64,000 nt of DNA from Combretum micranthum (GCA_024138025.1 JAMXBD010000431.1:248001-312000); one strand, 5' to 3'; counted from the stretch's first letter, positions 13,266 through 26,088 are shown. The notes: generated by a model from the sequence alone, not told the origin. Made by a program: numbers and translations.

Positions 13266-13357
13266 TGTTGATGGTGAATAATAGATTGATGTACCACTAA
13301 TCGTTTATTTGTGATTGTAGGACCCAAACTCTACCATTGGAATCAATACCTACAACA
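13266..13357 (+). repeat. Truncated 5' LTR of the gypsy element
   Basis: It starts TGTTGATGGTGAATAATAGA, like the 3' LTR start at 25,071, and ends CCTACAACA, like the 3' LTR end at 25,695. It is only 92 bp long because about 530 bp of the middle is missing. The 3' LTR shares the left 24 bp and the right 65 bp or so (ACTAATCGTTTATTTGTGAT). It is preceded by GTATT (13261-13265), which pairs with ATATT (25696-25700) as the 5-bp target duplication. The next bases, TGGCATCATCTATAAGAA from 13,360, fit the usual TGGCGCCGTCTGTGG-type primer-binding region after mutation. Confidence 0.85.
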
Positions 13358-14099
13358 CTTGGCATCATCTATAAGAAACTACCTCAGGATCATCTCCTTA
13401 AAGCAAATCCTTTAAACCTTCAAAACCTTTGTTCAAACAAAACCCATACTTGATCACAAGACTACACTCCATGATTAGCAACCCCTAGCATCGACCATGC
13501 CGAAAACCCAACGAAGTAAGAATCAACTCTAGAGATAGTGACAATTGCTCGCATAGATACCGAAGCTCTTAAGTAATAACATCAAGAGCTTTTGATTCTA
13601 AATAACACCAACTTCATTGACCTAAAGCATACTTTGGACCTTGAAGATCTATGTTGGAAAATTACACATAGGAACCTTGAAAATGAGTATGCTAGTGCTC
13701 AACTCCAAACCGAAATCATGGAATTAAAGGATTTGAAGAATCTATGCTTGAAAGAACAAGCTTCCATTGCTCATTTATAGAAAATCGCCTTTGATAAGAT
13801 CACATGGGACGTTACCTAAGACGCACCATCGGTGTATCATGAATCCATTGTAAGCCAGTACATCCATCAACAGCTAATCTTACACTTCGAGGCAGTCACT
13901 TGAGTCTCATGAGGGAACCATCAACTCTCTTAACCTAGCTAGATCTATTTCTAGCACCTTGAGAAAGCACTAGGTATTTCCACACCTGAAGCGAACCTTG
14001 GTAGACCATTAAGCACATGATGAAGATTGCTAGGAGGTGATATATCCAGGTCCTGGCTTATTCCGAGCTCACGAGGACAATGTGTACCCACTTATACTA

Positions 14100-15130
14100 A
14101 CAGCTATTTAACTAAGCTCCGATAAAAAATGAGCTTTGGAGAAGATAAAGGACATGATGATAAGGCTTTTCACTATTAAGGGGAGTTTTAGAAATGGATC
14201 CACCGCAAAAATGATCTTCAGCAAGATGTCTTTTGTCACTACAATCCAATCTAAAGTACTCCCCATAAGATCTCGACTTCCTAAGTTAGAATCTTATGAC
14301 AAGACCAACGACCCCAAGGACCTCCTTACTTAGTTTGAATCCATCATGGTGATCTATAACTTCTCAAATGTCATTTGGAGCAAAACTCTTCCCACCACTT
14401 TTCATGGAGCCATTCGCGTTTGGTTTCATAAGCTTAGTCCAAACAACGAACACCATTAGTTTGTTTGATTAGCTCAGTGAGCTCTTCGTAGCTCATTTTA
14501 TGGCTAGCAAGCCATCAAAGAAGAATACCTTATACCTCTACACGGTGCGACAGAGGCAAAGGGAGCCCCTCTGAGACTACTTGATGTGTTTTTACAAAGC
14601 GTGTTTGGAGATTCCATACTTGAATCAAGGGGTAGCCGTTGGGGCTATCAAGCAAGGAGTCCTTGCTGATAGTCCTTTCTTTGATTCAATCTTGCAGTGT
14701 CAGCTTATGACATTGGAACAAATAAGGGAAAAGGTGTAGAAATACATCCGCCAAGAAGATATTAGAAATGTTAGGAAAGAAATCGAGGATAAAGTCGAGC
14801 CCATTCGAATTGGCCATAGTCAGCACTGAGACAAGGGGCAAACAAAAGACTGCCACAATTCCAACAACCACAATAATGCAAACCCCAATTGCAAAGGTAA
14901 TAACAAAACAAAACTCTTCCCCATGTATAACAAGTTTATGTTGCTAAAACTTCCAGTGCATGATGTGTTCCTAGAAATATGGAACTAGGGTCTCCTACTA
15001 CCACCTCCTCCCATGAGGCTCGGCTCAATATAAAAGGAGTCAAAGGAATACTATAAATATCATCATGATCTCGGGCATGACAAAAAGGATTGCTGGCTAC
15101 TAAAAAGTGCCATCAAAGATGCCACATGGT
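14100..15130 (+). pseudogene. Gypsy gag remnant
   Basis: Plant Tat-type gag features are visible in shifting frames: RLPKLESYDKTNDPKDLLT at about 14,268-14,333 (family norm PKLEPYDGTKDPxDHL), a hydrophobic TTFHGAIRVWFHKLSPN block at about 14,395-14,450 and a C-terminal YYKYHHDLGHDKKDCWLLK at about 15,050-15,110. The last block corresponds to the CxFHxxHGHxTxDCxxLK motif of this family, with the first Cys replaced by Tyr. At least five in-frame stops separate the blocks. Confidence 0.75.
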
Positions 15131-15364
15131 GAGGCTAGCTAAAAATGTATATCAACCATGATGCCATGAAGCCCAAGCCTCCGGCTTAAAAGAGGTGGAC
15201 TGACAAGAAAGTAGACGATCGAAGAGACAATCCCTAAGGGTAGTACTATTATCCTTGAACCAATAGGGAATGCCATGGTAAAAATCAACACCATCATAGG
15301 AGGGTCACTCACCTCATGTTGGCTGGGACTCAACTCAACCATGGGCCTAACTAGCATAGGGTAA

Positions 15365-15568
15365 GTGATGAATCTAGAGCTGAAAAGGACAAAGATAGAC
15401 ACCACCATCTCTTTCACAGATGAAGACATTGAAGGAGTGCTCATTGATACTAACTATAATGCAGACATATTATTCAATCATGCCTATGAGAAAATGAAGC
15501 ATGAGCTCTGGTCAAAGCTAAGGACCTATGACCACAAGTTATACGAATTTGACAAGATGCCCGTCTGA
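15365..15568 (+). pseudogene. Gypsy aspartic protease remnant
   Basis: An open stretch with ISFTDEDIEGVLID followed by ADILFNHAYEKM. In intact relatives the segment reads ISFSDEDLEGV...LIDxGSSADILF. Here the active-site D-S/T/N-G-S triad has become D-T-N-Y-N, so even this piece would be inactive. It lies between gag and reverse transcriptase in the expected position. Confidence 0.65.
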
Positions 15569-15949
15569 CCTTGGGGGATAATCACTTCACCCCTTGAGCT
15601 CGGTAATGAAGACTACTACGCGACCTACTAGATTGACTTCCTTATGGTAGAATGTTAATCCTTTTATAAAGCCATTCATGGCAGGGCGACACAATCGATC
15701 TCTGACATGCCATCTTACAACCTAACATTAAAGATAAATTTCTTATACTGATGGGAATAGGAGTCTACAGAGGAGATCAGGAACAATCAAGGAAGTTATA
15801 ACTTAAGGCCTTAAAAGGCGATCGAGCATGTGTCGTAGATTTCGAGCTGGAAGACTAACCAGATAATCAACAAGCCCACTGAACTAATAGAAGAGGTTGC
15901 ATTAGACGACTGTCTCAAACATACCATAAAGGTGGGACATGATCCCTCC

Positions 15950-16720
15950 GGAACTTAAGGAAAATCTCATCACTTTCTTGAAGGAAAATAAGGATGTCTT
16001 TGCATGGTCATCATCCGACATGCCCAGTATCAGGCAAGACCTGATCACACACTAACTACATGTGAATAAAACTAGAGATTAGTCCAACAAAAGATCAAGC
16101 ATTTTACCCTAGAATGACAAGCCACAATCAAAGAGGAGGTCTAGAAACTTCTACGAGTCGAATTCATAAAAGAAGAGAAATACCTATCCTAGCTGGCTAA
16201 TGTAGTATTGGTAAAGAAGTCCAATAGCAAATGATGCATGTGCGTAGACTATTCCGACCTTAATAAGGCATTCCTGAAGGACTATTTCCCACTCCTATAA
16301 ATCAACCAACTCGTGGATAGCACCTCAAGACACAAGCTATTAAGTTTCATGGATGCCTTTTCGAGCTACAATCAAAGATGGACTAAAGTGATGGGGTCCA
16401 TACCTCGTTCATCACCACTTTTGGCACAACTGCTACATAGTAATGCCTTTAAAGCTCAAGAACACTAGGGCTAACTTTTAGAGACTGGTAACTAGAGTCT
16501 TCAAGGCTTAAATTGGCAGGGATATAGAAGTCTATATCGATGACATGATTGTTAAGAGCAAGACCTTTAATCATTTATGCTTCTTTGACATAAAGCTTAA
16601 CCCACAAAAGAGTGTTTTTGGAGCTACCTTAGGAAAGTTCTCGAGCTATGTCATTTCCCGAAGAGAGATCGAAGCTAACCCTGACAAAATCAAGGCAATT
16701 TAGAGATGAGTCCCCTATCT
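15950..16720 (+). pseudogene. Gypsy reverse transcriptase remnant
   Basis: Conserved blocks occur in the expected order but in different frames and with stops: VVLVKKSNSK near 16,205, CMCVDYSDLNKAFLKDYFPL at about 16,239-16,298, LVDSTSRHKLLSFMDAFSSY at about 16,311-16,370 and the catalytic VYIDDMIVKSK at 16,530-16,562. The YIDD catalytic aspartates survive. The rest of the palm is frameshifted. Confidence 0.8.
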
Positions 16721-17559
16721 TTCATCAAAGATGAGTAAGGACTAGTAGGTAGGATAGTTGCTCTGAATAGATTCCTTCTTAGAAGCATTGATAGATGCAT
16801 TAAGTTCTTCAGGATTCTTAAGAAATCAGACGAGTTCAAGTGGATTGAGAAGTGCTAAGCATGGTTGACAAATTTGCGAGTCAAATATATGATTCTACAA
16901 GTTTATGATTTTATAAGTTTTTTCCTAATTAAAATGGATGAAAAATTATTAAAGGGCAAACTTTAGGTAGAATTATGAATTTAGATATATGATTTTATAC
17001 GTTTAAGATTTCACCCATTTTGCACGATTATGCACAATTTTATCGATTCTTCGTATATAAATGAATATAATCATGATTTTGACAACAATGTTGCCAAGAG
17101 GCCTTCAAGGACCTCAAACGGTTCCTAGCAAATCCTTCTATAGTATCGACCCCGTCCCTACAAGACCTATACCTATACTTTGTACTGAGTAACCGAGCCA
17201 TCTCTTCAATGCTTACTCTAATAGAAGGATAGCAACACCGACCTATATATAAGATAAGTTAAGTCCTACAAGGAGCAGAAGAAAGATATACGAGATTGGA
17301 GAAGTTCACCTTGGGAGTGGTCATCTCAGCCCAGCATTTGCACCACTATTTTCAAGCGCACCAAGTGATTATCTTCACTATTATGCCCTTAAGGACAGTC
17401 CTCTAAAATCCCGACGTGTTAGGTTAGATGATGAAGTATGCCATCGAGGTCAATGCATACAAGGTGTAATATCAGCCTTGTGAAAGCATTAAGGCAAAAG
17501 TACTCGTAGATTTTATCGTTGATTACACAAGCCCAGAAGATCATCATGACTAACAAAAA

Positions 17560-17950
17560 CCTATGTGGGTTCTCCATGTCAACAGATCCTCTACTTAAGG
17601 GAGGGAGTGGAGCCGACCTAGTACTAAAAGAACCCCATGAGGTTAAAGTTTGCTACACACTACAGTTTGGTTTCCTCACAAGCAACAACGAGGCATAGTA
17701 TGAAGACTTGATTGTTAGACTCAAGCTCACCTCAGACATTGGTGCAAACTTGAGAAAGCTCAAAATCTTTTCAGATTCCATTCTTATAGTACAATAGGTC
17801 AAGGGTACCTACGAGGCAAAAGATCCCAAGATGACCAAATACATAGAAACAATCCATTCCCTGATAGCAGGATTCCCCTCTTGGGACATCACAAAAATAC
17901 CAAGATTTAATAATTCGAAAGCCGACAAGCTCTCTAATTGTGCCCCCTTA
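17560..17950 (+). pseudogene. Gypsy RNase H remnant
   Basis: The translation contains SGADLVLKEP, YTLQFGFLTSNNEA, a stop where the family has a catalytic-region Glu (NNEAEYEA), then LKIFSDSILIV with the conserved Asp, and SWDITKIPRFNNSKADKLSN (normally V.R..N..ADALS). It lies between RT and integrase, as in gypsy polyproteins. It is not functional. Confidence 0.75.
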
Positions 17951-18149
17951 GCAGTCCTTGATCCAACAAAGCTTGAGGATCCTACCTTCTCGAGCTAGAT
18001 GACTCCTATAGAAAGATACTTAAAAGATGAAGCCCTACCTCCCGACAAGACAGAAGCCAAGAAGTTGATGTACAAAGTGGCTAACTACACCTTGATCAAT
18101 GGCGTGTTGTACAAAAAGGGATTTAGCTTGCCCTTGCTTCAGTGCCTAT

Positions 18150-19140
18150 GCCCTAAGAAAGGAGAAGAATCCTAGAAGATCTACCCACGGAGCAGTGTAG
18201 CAATCATATCAAAGCTTAATCATTCCATATCAAAGTTGCACGAGTTGGATATTTCTAATATCTAGGAGTTTATACAACATTGTGAGTAATGCCAAGAGCA
18301 CGCCCTAGTCAAACATGTTCCAAACTCTAATCTTCATTGTCTCACCAGCCCCTAGTCCTCTACCCAATAGGGACTTGACATTCTTAGCTCTTTCCCTGTA
18401 TCAGTAGAGCAAAGAAATTTATCATAATAGGATGCAACTACTTCAAAAAGTAGGTGGGAGCAGACGCTTCATTTATGGCAATATCGTAGTTAGGTTTAGA
18501 GTAGCCCACCCCTTGTGATTGACAATGGAAAATAGTTTAGCTTAAAAAGTATTAAAGACTTCTATGCAAGATACAAAATCACCTTGTATTACACCTCAAT
18601 CACCCACCCTTGAACAAATGGCCAGGTTGAAGCAATCAACAAGAATATAATGGAAAGTTTAAAGATCAGAGTCGGTTGCTTTAGCAGAAAGTAGGCTAAA
18701 GAACTCTTTATATCTTGTGGGGATATTGCACCACTTGGCAAACCCCAATTAAAAAGACTCCATTTTGGCTTACCTTTGGTTATAAGGCAGTTCTCCCCAT
18801 AGAGCTCAAGTTACCTAACATCCGGGTCCAATCTTTTGACGAGGTGGTAAACCAAGTAAACCTCAGAGCTGAGCTCAATGTAATAGAGGAAGCATAAGAC
18901 ATCATTAGAAAAAGGGTGGCAACTTACCAATGAAGAGCAACCAAGTATTAAGATAAGGAAGTCAAGCACAAAGTCTTCTTGCTAAGTAACCTAGTATGTC
19001 GAAAGCTACAAGCCAAGAGGTTTGAAGGAGCCTAAGAAAAGCTAACCCAAATTGGGAAGACCCCATCAGGGTAAAAGAGGCCTTGGAAAATAGGGTGTAC
19101 AAGCTCGAGATACTCAATGGCGAGCTGTCCCAAGAACCTC
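18150..19140 (+). pseudogene. Gypsy integrase remnant
   Basis: Around 18,275-18,340 is a broken zinc-binding segment (C-x-x-C-Q-x-H). At 18,715-18,897 is the typical integrase C-terminal core TPFWLTFGYKAVLPIEL followed by a helix rich in Glu. Stop codons and frameshifts interrupt it. The catalytic D,D,E residues could not all be placed. Confidence 0.7.
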
Positions 19141-19614
19141 GCATGCCGACAACCTCAGGAAGTTTTTAGAATAAAAGAAACAACTACCCATGAAATACTT
19201 AGCTAATTTTCCTACTTGTAAAAAGTTAAAAATAGGGTCTTGTGAACCCCTTGTGTTCAACTCGAGCAACAAGTATTAATAAAAGTAAATTTCTACATGT
19301 CTTGATGCATTTCTTTTATCTTTTACCAGGAAAAATTACAAGCACTCTAAGCTCACCTAAGCAAGAGCTCAACACCTCAGTTGAGTGGTCTTTTGATCAA
19401 CACTCACACACCTAGGAGTGTTAAAAAACTAGCGAAGGCCTTTGGAATTGACAAGTTCCGCCCTCTCATGTTGTTCATTCTTATTTTTGCATAGACAAGA
19501 GTATATCAGTAAACACCAACTTAGACCTAGAAATCTTATCAACATACATGATAGAAGGAATTTTTTGGAGCCTTTGATTGCTTTATACGAATTTATTACA
19601 TCTAGAAATCACAT

Positions 19615-19860
19615 TGTGGTAACTCCTTGAAAGGGCTCGAGTAACTCCCATCATAGTAACTCCTCAAAGGGCTTAGGTGACTCCCTAAGTGGCAATGCCC
19701 TTAAAGAGCATGGGTGACTCCTCATGTGGTAACTCCCTCAAAGAGCTCAGGAAACTCCCATAGTGGTAACTCCCTCGGCGAGATGGGTAACTCCCCCAGT
19801 AGTAACTCCCTTAACGAACTTGGATGGTCCCAAAAATGGGTGACACCCCAAAGTCATGTT
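19615..19860 (+). repeat. Diverged tandem repeat, unit about 40 bp
   Basis: A unit of the form GTGGTAACTCCCTCAAAGAG + CTCGGGTGACTCCCA recurs five to six times with substitutions (for example at 19,617, 19,651, 19,694, 19,731, 19,765 and 19,800). It lies just downstream of the gypsy integrase, within the non-coding 3' region where Tat-type elements often carry tandem repeats. Confidence 0.75.
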
Positions 19861-21549
19861 AAGCGCAGTACAATTCATGCATCATTGAAAGGAACTTCCA
19901 AACATCCAACACAAAGTCCTATTACAAAGCTCATAATCTAGACTAACAAAGCCTATGGACGACATGAAGCACTGAATATAAGCTCAAGATGCACAATAAT
20001 AACAAAAGAGGACATGCAATGCAAAGCAAAGATACAACAGAAATTGATAAATTTCATTTATTCAAATCAGATCGTTATAGTTTTGACTGGCATCTTGACC
20101 AGGGTAATTCTAATTAGCATCTTGGTTAGCAACTTATAAGATGAATTCCTACAAGTCTAAGTGTTTACAAGTTTTTATGTATCCAATTTCAATACTGAAG
20201 CCTCGAACTAGGATCGTCCTCGAAGTAGACAAGATGGTGCACCATTTGCACATACTCCAACTCAAAAAAGTGTGAAGGGACTAGCAAGTGACCTCAGCCA
20301 AACTCTATAAGCCACACAAATGTCTAAATGAGATAGCCTCGGGTCTCCCAAAGCTCTCTAACCCCTCAATTTCTTTCCCAACCACTCTCACCAGCTCTAG
20401 CTAAAAATGGTTATGTAGTAAGGCTCAATGTTTTATAGAAGATCAGCTCCCCCAAGATAACCAAAACCCTAAAGCAGTCAAAGGGGGATGAAGTGTCTGC
20501 TCTCTCTATTAATGCTACCATGGTCAATATGACCTTGGGGATAAATTACACCCTGATTCTCGAAATGGTTAACTTAGGATTTGGGGCCACAAAAGAGGAT
20601 CAAAACCTCTATCCCAAAGAAGAAGTAGGGAAGGGAATCATACTAGGATTGAAAGCAACTCGATAATAAAGCCTGACAAGTCGCCTAGGTGATTAACCCA
20701 ACCTCGATTCCATGTAAGTAGAGATGATAGAGCAACTGATATCATTAAACAAAGATAACAGAGCAACTCAACAGTATGACCCTATACTCCCCTCCCCCTC
20801 CCCCCCCCCACCCGGTGGTAGAACCAAGGCCCAACTAAAGAAGATGGAAAAAAGAATAATTCTAAGCTAAAGGCATCTTTAAATCCAAATTTAGGAACAC
20901 CAAAGTTAAACATGAAGGCACAGAATTTGAGCTCAAGTTATGAAGAGTCAAGTGAAAAAAATTATGAAAAACACCACGTTAGTAAGGTTATTTATAAGCA
21001 AAGAAAGTGTACTATCATGAGAGCATTAAATGCCACAAAATCTCTACGAATCTCAAAGATGATGTGCCCAACCATTGGACTGACCTAGGAAAGGTCGACA
21101 GGCCTAGAAAAAGGAAATCCATAGGCATGTGCAAAAAATACGATGTTAACACATACCATAAACTAGCATGAAACTGCTAATATAAATACAATAACATACT
21201 TGAGCTAATTGGCCAACATGCCCACCAAACCCTACTCAAATAAAAAATACTCAACAGCACAATCAATCAAGCCTCATTTGCTCAAACCTAAGCTCACAAA
21301 ATAAGCGTAGAAGAGTCATAACAAGCATAAGCTCAAAAAAATGAAAATAACAAAAGCTGTTGCGAGAAGCACGATATAGTCAAAGAAAAAGAGAGAACGT
21401 TTCATTCGTCAAGAAAGAATTACAAAGGTGGAATAATAGGCCATTGCATATGTCAAGTCATGACTATTATGAGCTCATATACCGACTTAGCAAAAAAAAA
21501 AAAAAAAACAACTGAAGAACAAACTCAATTTACCTTCTCCACAAAGTGA

Positions 21550-24500
21550 CAATCCCCAAAGACTACTTCACTAGAGATAGGATGAAGAGCCTCAGCAGCT
21601 AATTGAGTTAGAGCTCCTCCAGTAACCTCTGAAGGGCCTACATGTCTCGTAAATTGGCTAGGCCTTGGACCTAAGAGTTACAATAGAGATGGGAATCATA
21701 CTGTTGGGGGTCTGTTGACCTCTACCGGGGTAAGCTAAATAAGACCAGAAACAATAGGGTCGAGCTCATTATCTCCTACCCCATGATTAGCGACCTCAAC
21801 TTCCTCATCCTTACCTTCATCTTTCTCCTTATCCTCCTCACCTGAAGTAGCCTCTCTGAGTGGAGTAGCTAAAAAAACTTAAACTCAAATCGGGGTACAC
21901 TTTAAAAACTTTGTCACAAACTACCCTTGCACTTTCCCTCGCGATCTTCCTCTAAAGCTCAGTTTAGTCATCAACTTTCATGAACTCCTTAAGGACCCTC
22001 TTCTTAGTTAATGGGGTTATAACCTCCCCACATTCTAAGCTTGCTACTGAGCTTAAGCAGTATCGAGCTCATTGTGAACAAGAACAAGCAACACAAATGT
22101 GTGTACATTAAAAAAAATAGAGAGAAAGAAAGGGAGAAGAGACTAAGAAAAACGAGCACTCAACACCTTAAGGTTGTCCTGCTCCAACTTAAGGCTATCC
22201 CGCTCTGAGACAAGCTCCTTAGAACCCTTCTCTAACTTGTTGAGTCTCAAGTTGGCCTCCTTCAGCTTTTGACAAGCCATTATAGGATTGCTTAGCACCG
22301 TTCCACTTCCTCTCAAAGTCATCAACGGCTAACTTGATCATGACTAGATTGTTCTTGACTTTATTAACTTCATGTTGGAAACAAAAGACTTTATCCTCTA
22401 AACTCCAAACTAGCCTCTCATGTTCACCTTGGAGGCCCATCAAATCATTTTTCATCTTTATTGTCTTCAGTTTCACTTTAGTAAGCTCATTCTTGAGCTT
22501 AGCGATACGAGTTCGTAAGTTCTCAACCTCTTCATAACCCTAGATAAATAATAAGAGAACAAAGTTAACAAGGCACCCACACTCAACATAACATGAGATG
22601 GAGATGAAATATAGCAAAATACCAGAACTTACCTCTCCCAAGTTCTCCTTCACGTACTTGACCACATCGACAATTGCAGTCATACTCTACAAAGAGCAAA
22701 AATGAGATAAAGTGCAATTCGAATTGTCATCTAAGATTATATGTGTACTATACGAGTGAATTACCTCATACACCTTGTGCGTCACAAAATGAATGTTTGA
22801 TTGCCAGATTTCAACTCCTTAAACAAGGTCGTTAGTCTTTCCTTATATTATGAAAGGACCACCTCCTCAAGCGAGCCCCAATCAATGAGACTATCGCTTC
22901 ACGCCATGACCCCATCACCAATAGTCTCAACCCCCAAAAGGGAGTTCTCCCTAACCTGCCACCTCACCAACAACATTTGTTCTACTCTTACTTGCCTCTA
23001 TACTAAGAGATGATTGAATGATAAGAGAAACAACTTGAGAAGGCCTAACCAGACTCTATAGCTTGGGAGAATGAAGACAAGGTAGGGCCTACACAGCAAG
23101 GATGCCAACATCACCATCCACGTTTGCCTTTTTTAGCCTCTTGCCAGCGGTACACCCAGGAGATCCCTCCCGATCCTCACCATGAATAGGCAAAGCATCT
23201 AAGCCTAAAGAAGATTGACCTCGTACTTCCACCTCAGTAGTGGTCCTCGTGGTGGCACCTTCTTATTAGTAGTAGCCTTCTTCTTCTTCTTCTTCTTCAA
23301 CAGTAGCTTAGCAAAAAGCTCATTGATGTTCTTCATCTCAACTTCAAAATATGAAAGAACAAAACATCAAAAATTTGAAATCTCAAAACAAACTTGCCTA
23401 GTTGAGCTCAAATGCCCAGACACACTAGACTCATCATCAACAATAAAAGTCTCCCTTTCCATCAAAGCACAACTTGGTAGAATGAGGGAGGGAAAGAAGG
23501 ACACTACCAAGTCATACCTCTAAAAGTCGCATCCTTATCACTGTTAACAATTGGTAAGTCTTACAAATAGTTCTTTAAGACCAAGTTAGTGTTCAAGGGC
23601 TTCCCACCTCATAATCTCATAAACTTATCAATCCTCTATTACCCCTCAAAGTCATGAGGACCTAACTCTAGGGTCATGTCAAATCAAGTGGGGGTGTACC
23701 AATCCACCTAAAAATTAAATTAATATTGGTTTCCCCCTTCAATCGCTTCTATTTGAGCTCAAAAGCCCCATACAAAGCTTATATGAAGTCCTTCTCTATC
23801 TTATGAAATACTAACACCCTGGGCTGGACCTCTTGTGGGAATAATACCTCCTAAACAAGGTTAAAGTTGCTCTCAAGAAGATGCTCAAGCACAAGGCTCA
23901 AAAGCCACTGGAATGCACCAACCATTTAGAAGCAATTGAGTAAAAAACAGCCTATGATGATTAAAATACCCTTTTTGGAATGGGGGAAAAGGCATCCTTA
24001 GACCAAACGTGAATGCGATAACATAAAGTACGAACCTTTTCCCCTTCAACAAGCAGACCTGATCGGATTTCGAAGGGGATAATGGCTTCCCATGCCACAA
24101 GGCAACCCTTTAACCAATTCACACAAAAAGATTCAATCCCTGCCTTGATGACTGTGCTGTAGACTCCATTAGGATCATCATCTATCACATTGGCATGAAA
24201 TGGTGTAGTGGACATCTTCTCCTCCCCATCACCAGCATACTTATCCAAAAAGGATTCAATACACCTTCTTTGTAAGCTCGCTATACAAACTAAACAAAAA
24301 CTCAATCTCTAACGATGCTTTAATAGATTCAACAACCCTCTTAGCATGCTCACCCCCCAAGGTTGTCCTCTTGCTGGTAACCTCCTCCCCCCACTCGAGC
24401 TCGAGCTCTCAAGACTAGTAGGAGTCTCCCTGCTATCCCTCCTTACTACATCAGCAACCCTTTACTCTTTGCCTTTAGAATTGTATGAAAAAGATCCAAA

Positions 24501-24660
24501 TCTGGAATTACCTAAGCTCAATATCATTGAATGCTTTGGAACATCGAAAGCAAACTTCATGGCCAAGAGAATGGGATTATTCCTCAATTCCCAAGAGTGT
24601 TTTGGTATGAGAAACTGGATCCTAGGACTCTGTTATTTAGAGGGGATTTGAAGGGAAAAT
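21550..24660 (-). pseudogene. Antisense open region of the gypsy element
   Basis: Minus-strand coding character runs opposite to gag-pol. At 24,305-23,961 there is a 114-codon open frame containing KYAGDGEEKMSTTPFHANVI and KAGIESFCVNWLKGCLVAWE. A lysine run lies at about 23,300-23,270. At 22,476-22,143 there are overlapping frames rich in Leu/Glu/Lys heptads (for example LRLNKLEKGSKELVSERDSL), predicted coiled coil. An acidic EEDKEKDEGKDEEVE tail lies at about 21,840-21,800. A large antisense gene between pol and the 3' LTR is known for Grande/Retand-type Tat elements. The function is unknown; the copy is broken by frameshifts. Confidence 0.6.
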
Positions 24661-25070
24661 GATTTTTGCCCCTTAGAAACATGGGATCTACCTCGAAAAC
24701 TGAGACATCACGATAATCCTCACGCCATCAGATGTTAAAAGCCATCACTACCCATTCACTTAAGGCCGTGCCTTTTCAACTAATGCCTGCATCCACTCAA
24801 TTTCGAAAACTCCACCATCAAGTCCAGGCACCTCAAACCCATGACCTCGACTTGACCCCAAACATGATCGGAATTTGAAGCCATAAGCTCAGGTAACTCC
24901 TATAGAGGTAATTCCTTTACAAGTTTATGTGGCTCCCAAAACGCAATAGAAAAACTCTAAACCTTCTTAAACCTGTAATGAATGGGGATGTAGCTCAAAA
25001 AGCCAGAGACACCTCCACACCATAGCCCAGGCGCTATCTTGGCTCTTATAATGAGAGTAAGAGGGACAAG

Positions 25071-25695
25071 TGTTGATGGCAAATAATAGATTGAGGCCCA
25101 ATCAGCCCATTTAAAATCTAGCTTGGACTAGTAGACCTGCAATGGGCCCCAAAGCCTATGTGCCCGACTGGCCTATGATGGGCCGACCTCACAAGAAGTC
25201 TCCGGCCTCCAACCTGCCAAAGCGACCAATTCGATCTCGACCTCTACCTACTGAGTGCCCCTAAAGCTCCTGGGTTGACATTCTACACAATTCCTATCTT
25301 GACTCAAGTTTGGGGTAGGGGTGGGTGTTGCGGGGGGCGGGGAGGAGGGAGGTTTGGGTTGTGCGGCAGTGGGTACATAACTTGCATTCAAGATGAACCC
25401 TCTACCTCAAGGCCAGGTTAACCGACAACTCAAGATTCGCCATAGCAAAAAGATTCGGTAGGTCCCATTCTAGAGTGACTACGACTATAAAAAGTTTTCC
25501 TTCCACCAAGTACAATTGAGTAACTCACATATGATCAATACATTCTCTAGAACATCCTCTTTAGTGCATCTTAAGTGACCCATGACTAACTTAAGCATCG
25601 AAGTGGTCATGTCAGGTGACGCTCCAGCTTACCAGTAATCGTTTATTTGTGATTGCAAGACCTAAACTCTATCGACAAAATTAGTACCTACAACA
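25071..25695 (+). repeat. 3' LTR of the gypsy element
   Basis: A 625-bp LTR starting TGTTGATGGCAAATAATAGA and ending ACCTACAACA, preceded by the purine tract 25,051-25,070 and followed by ATATT (target duplication). It includes a G-rich patch at 25,316-25,360. Its two ends are about 85-90% identical by eye to the 92-bp 5' LTR. Confidence 0.85.
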
Positions 25696-25700
25696 ATATT

Positions 25701-26070
25701 GATAAACTCTAACTTTGAAAAATGGATCATTATATGTATTTGCAATAGATGTGATTGGAACATCCAACATATTTCATTCCAATGGTATAAACATTCATAA
25801 AAATGCAACCAATCAAATATAACTAGCGGTTACTATTGTACCCACTTTAATACCATGAAAACATACATGAAATCAAGGAAAATAACTTATTGGTGATATA
25901 TTAGAAGTTTCGATCGAAAATGAAGAACGAATAATAATTGTATAGAGACCTCTATAGAAAGAATTAAACAAGTGTGGGTGATGGAAGTAAAGAACTAGAT
26001 ATTCTATTACTACATATTAGAGTATTTATATGCACAATCATATATATGTGTTATGTATAAGTGTGCAGTT
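25701..26070 (-). repeat. Copia leader, primer-binding site and part of 5' LTR
   Basis: Continuation of the minus-strand copia element beyond the gypsy insertion. Reading right to left, LTR-like DNA ends at about 25,856 and is followed by TGGTATTAAAGTGGG (25,855-25,841). That is a slightly mutated form of the common copia primer-binding site TGGTATCAGAGCxGG, complementary to initiator Met tRNA. The start of gag follows toward 25,700. The outer LTR boundary near 26,068 is a guess. Confidence 0.6.
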
Positions 26071-26088
26071 AAATAAATAAAAAATACA

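Larger units (their letters stand above)
13266..25695 (+). mobile_element. Degraded Ty3/gypsy retrotransposon, Tat-like
   Basis: A 12.4-kb LTR retrotransposon sits inside the copia gag. In order: short 5' LTR, primer-binding region, gag (about 14,100-15,130), protease (15,360-15,570), reverse transcriptase (about 15,950-16,720), RNase H (17,560-17,950), integrase (18,150-19,100), a tandem-repeat stretch (19,615-19,860), a long 3' region with an antisense open region (24,660-21,550), the purine tract ATGAGAGTAAGAGGGACAAG (25,051-25,070) and a 625-bp 3' LTR. Order RT-RNH-INT is that of Ty3/gypsy. The long non-pol 3' region with an antisense gene is characteristic of the Tat lineage (Grande/Retand group). 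Stops and frameshifts are dense throughout. Confidence 0.85.
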
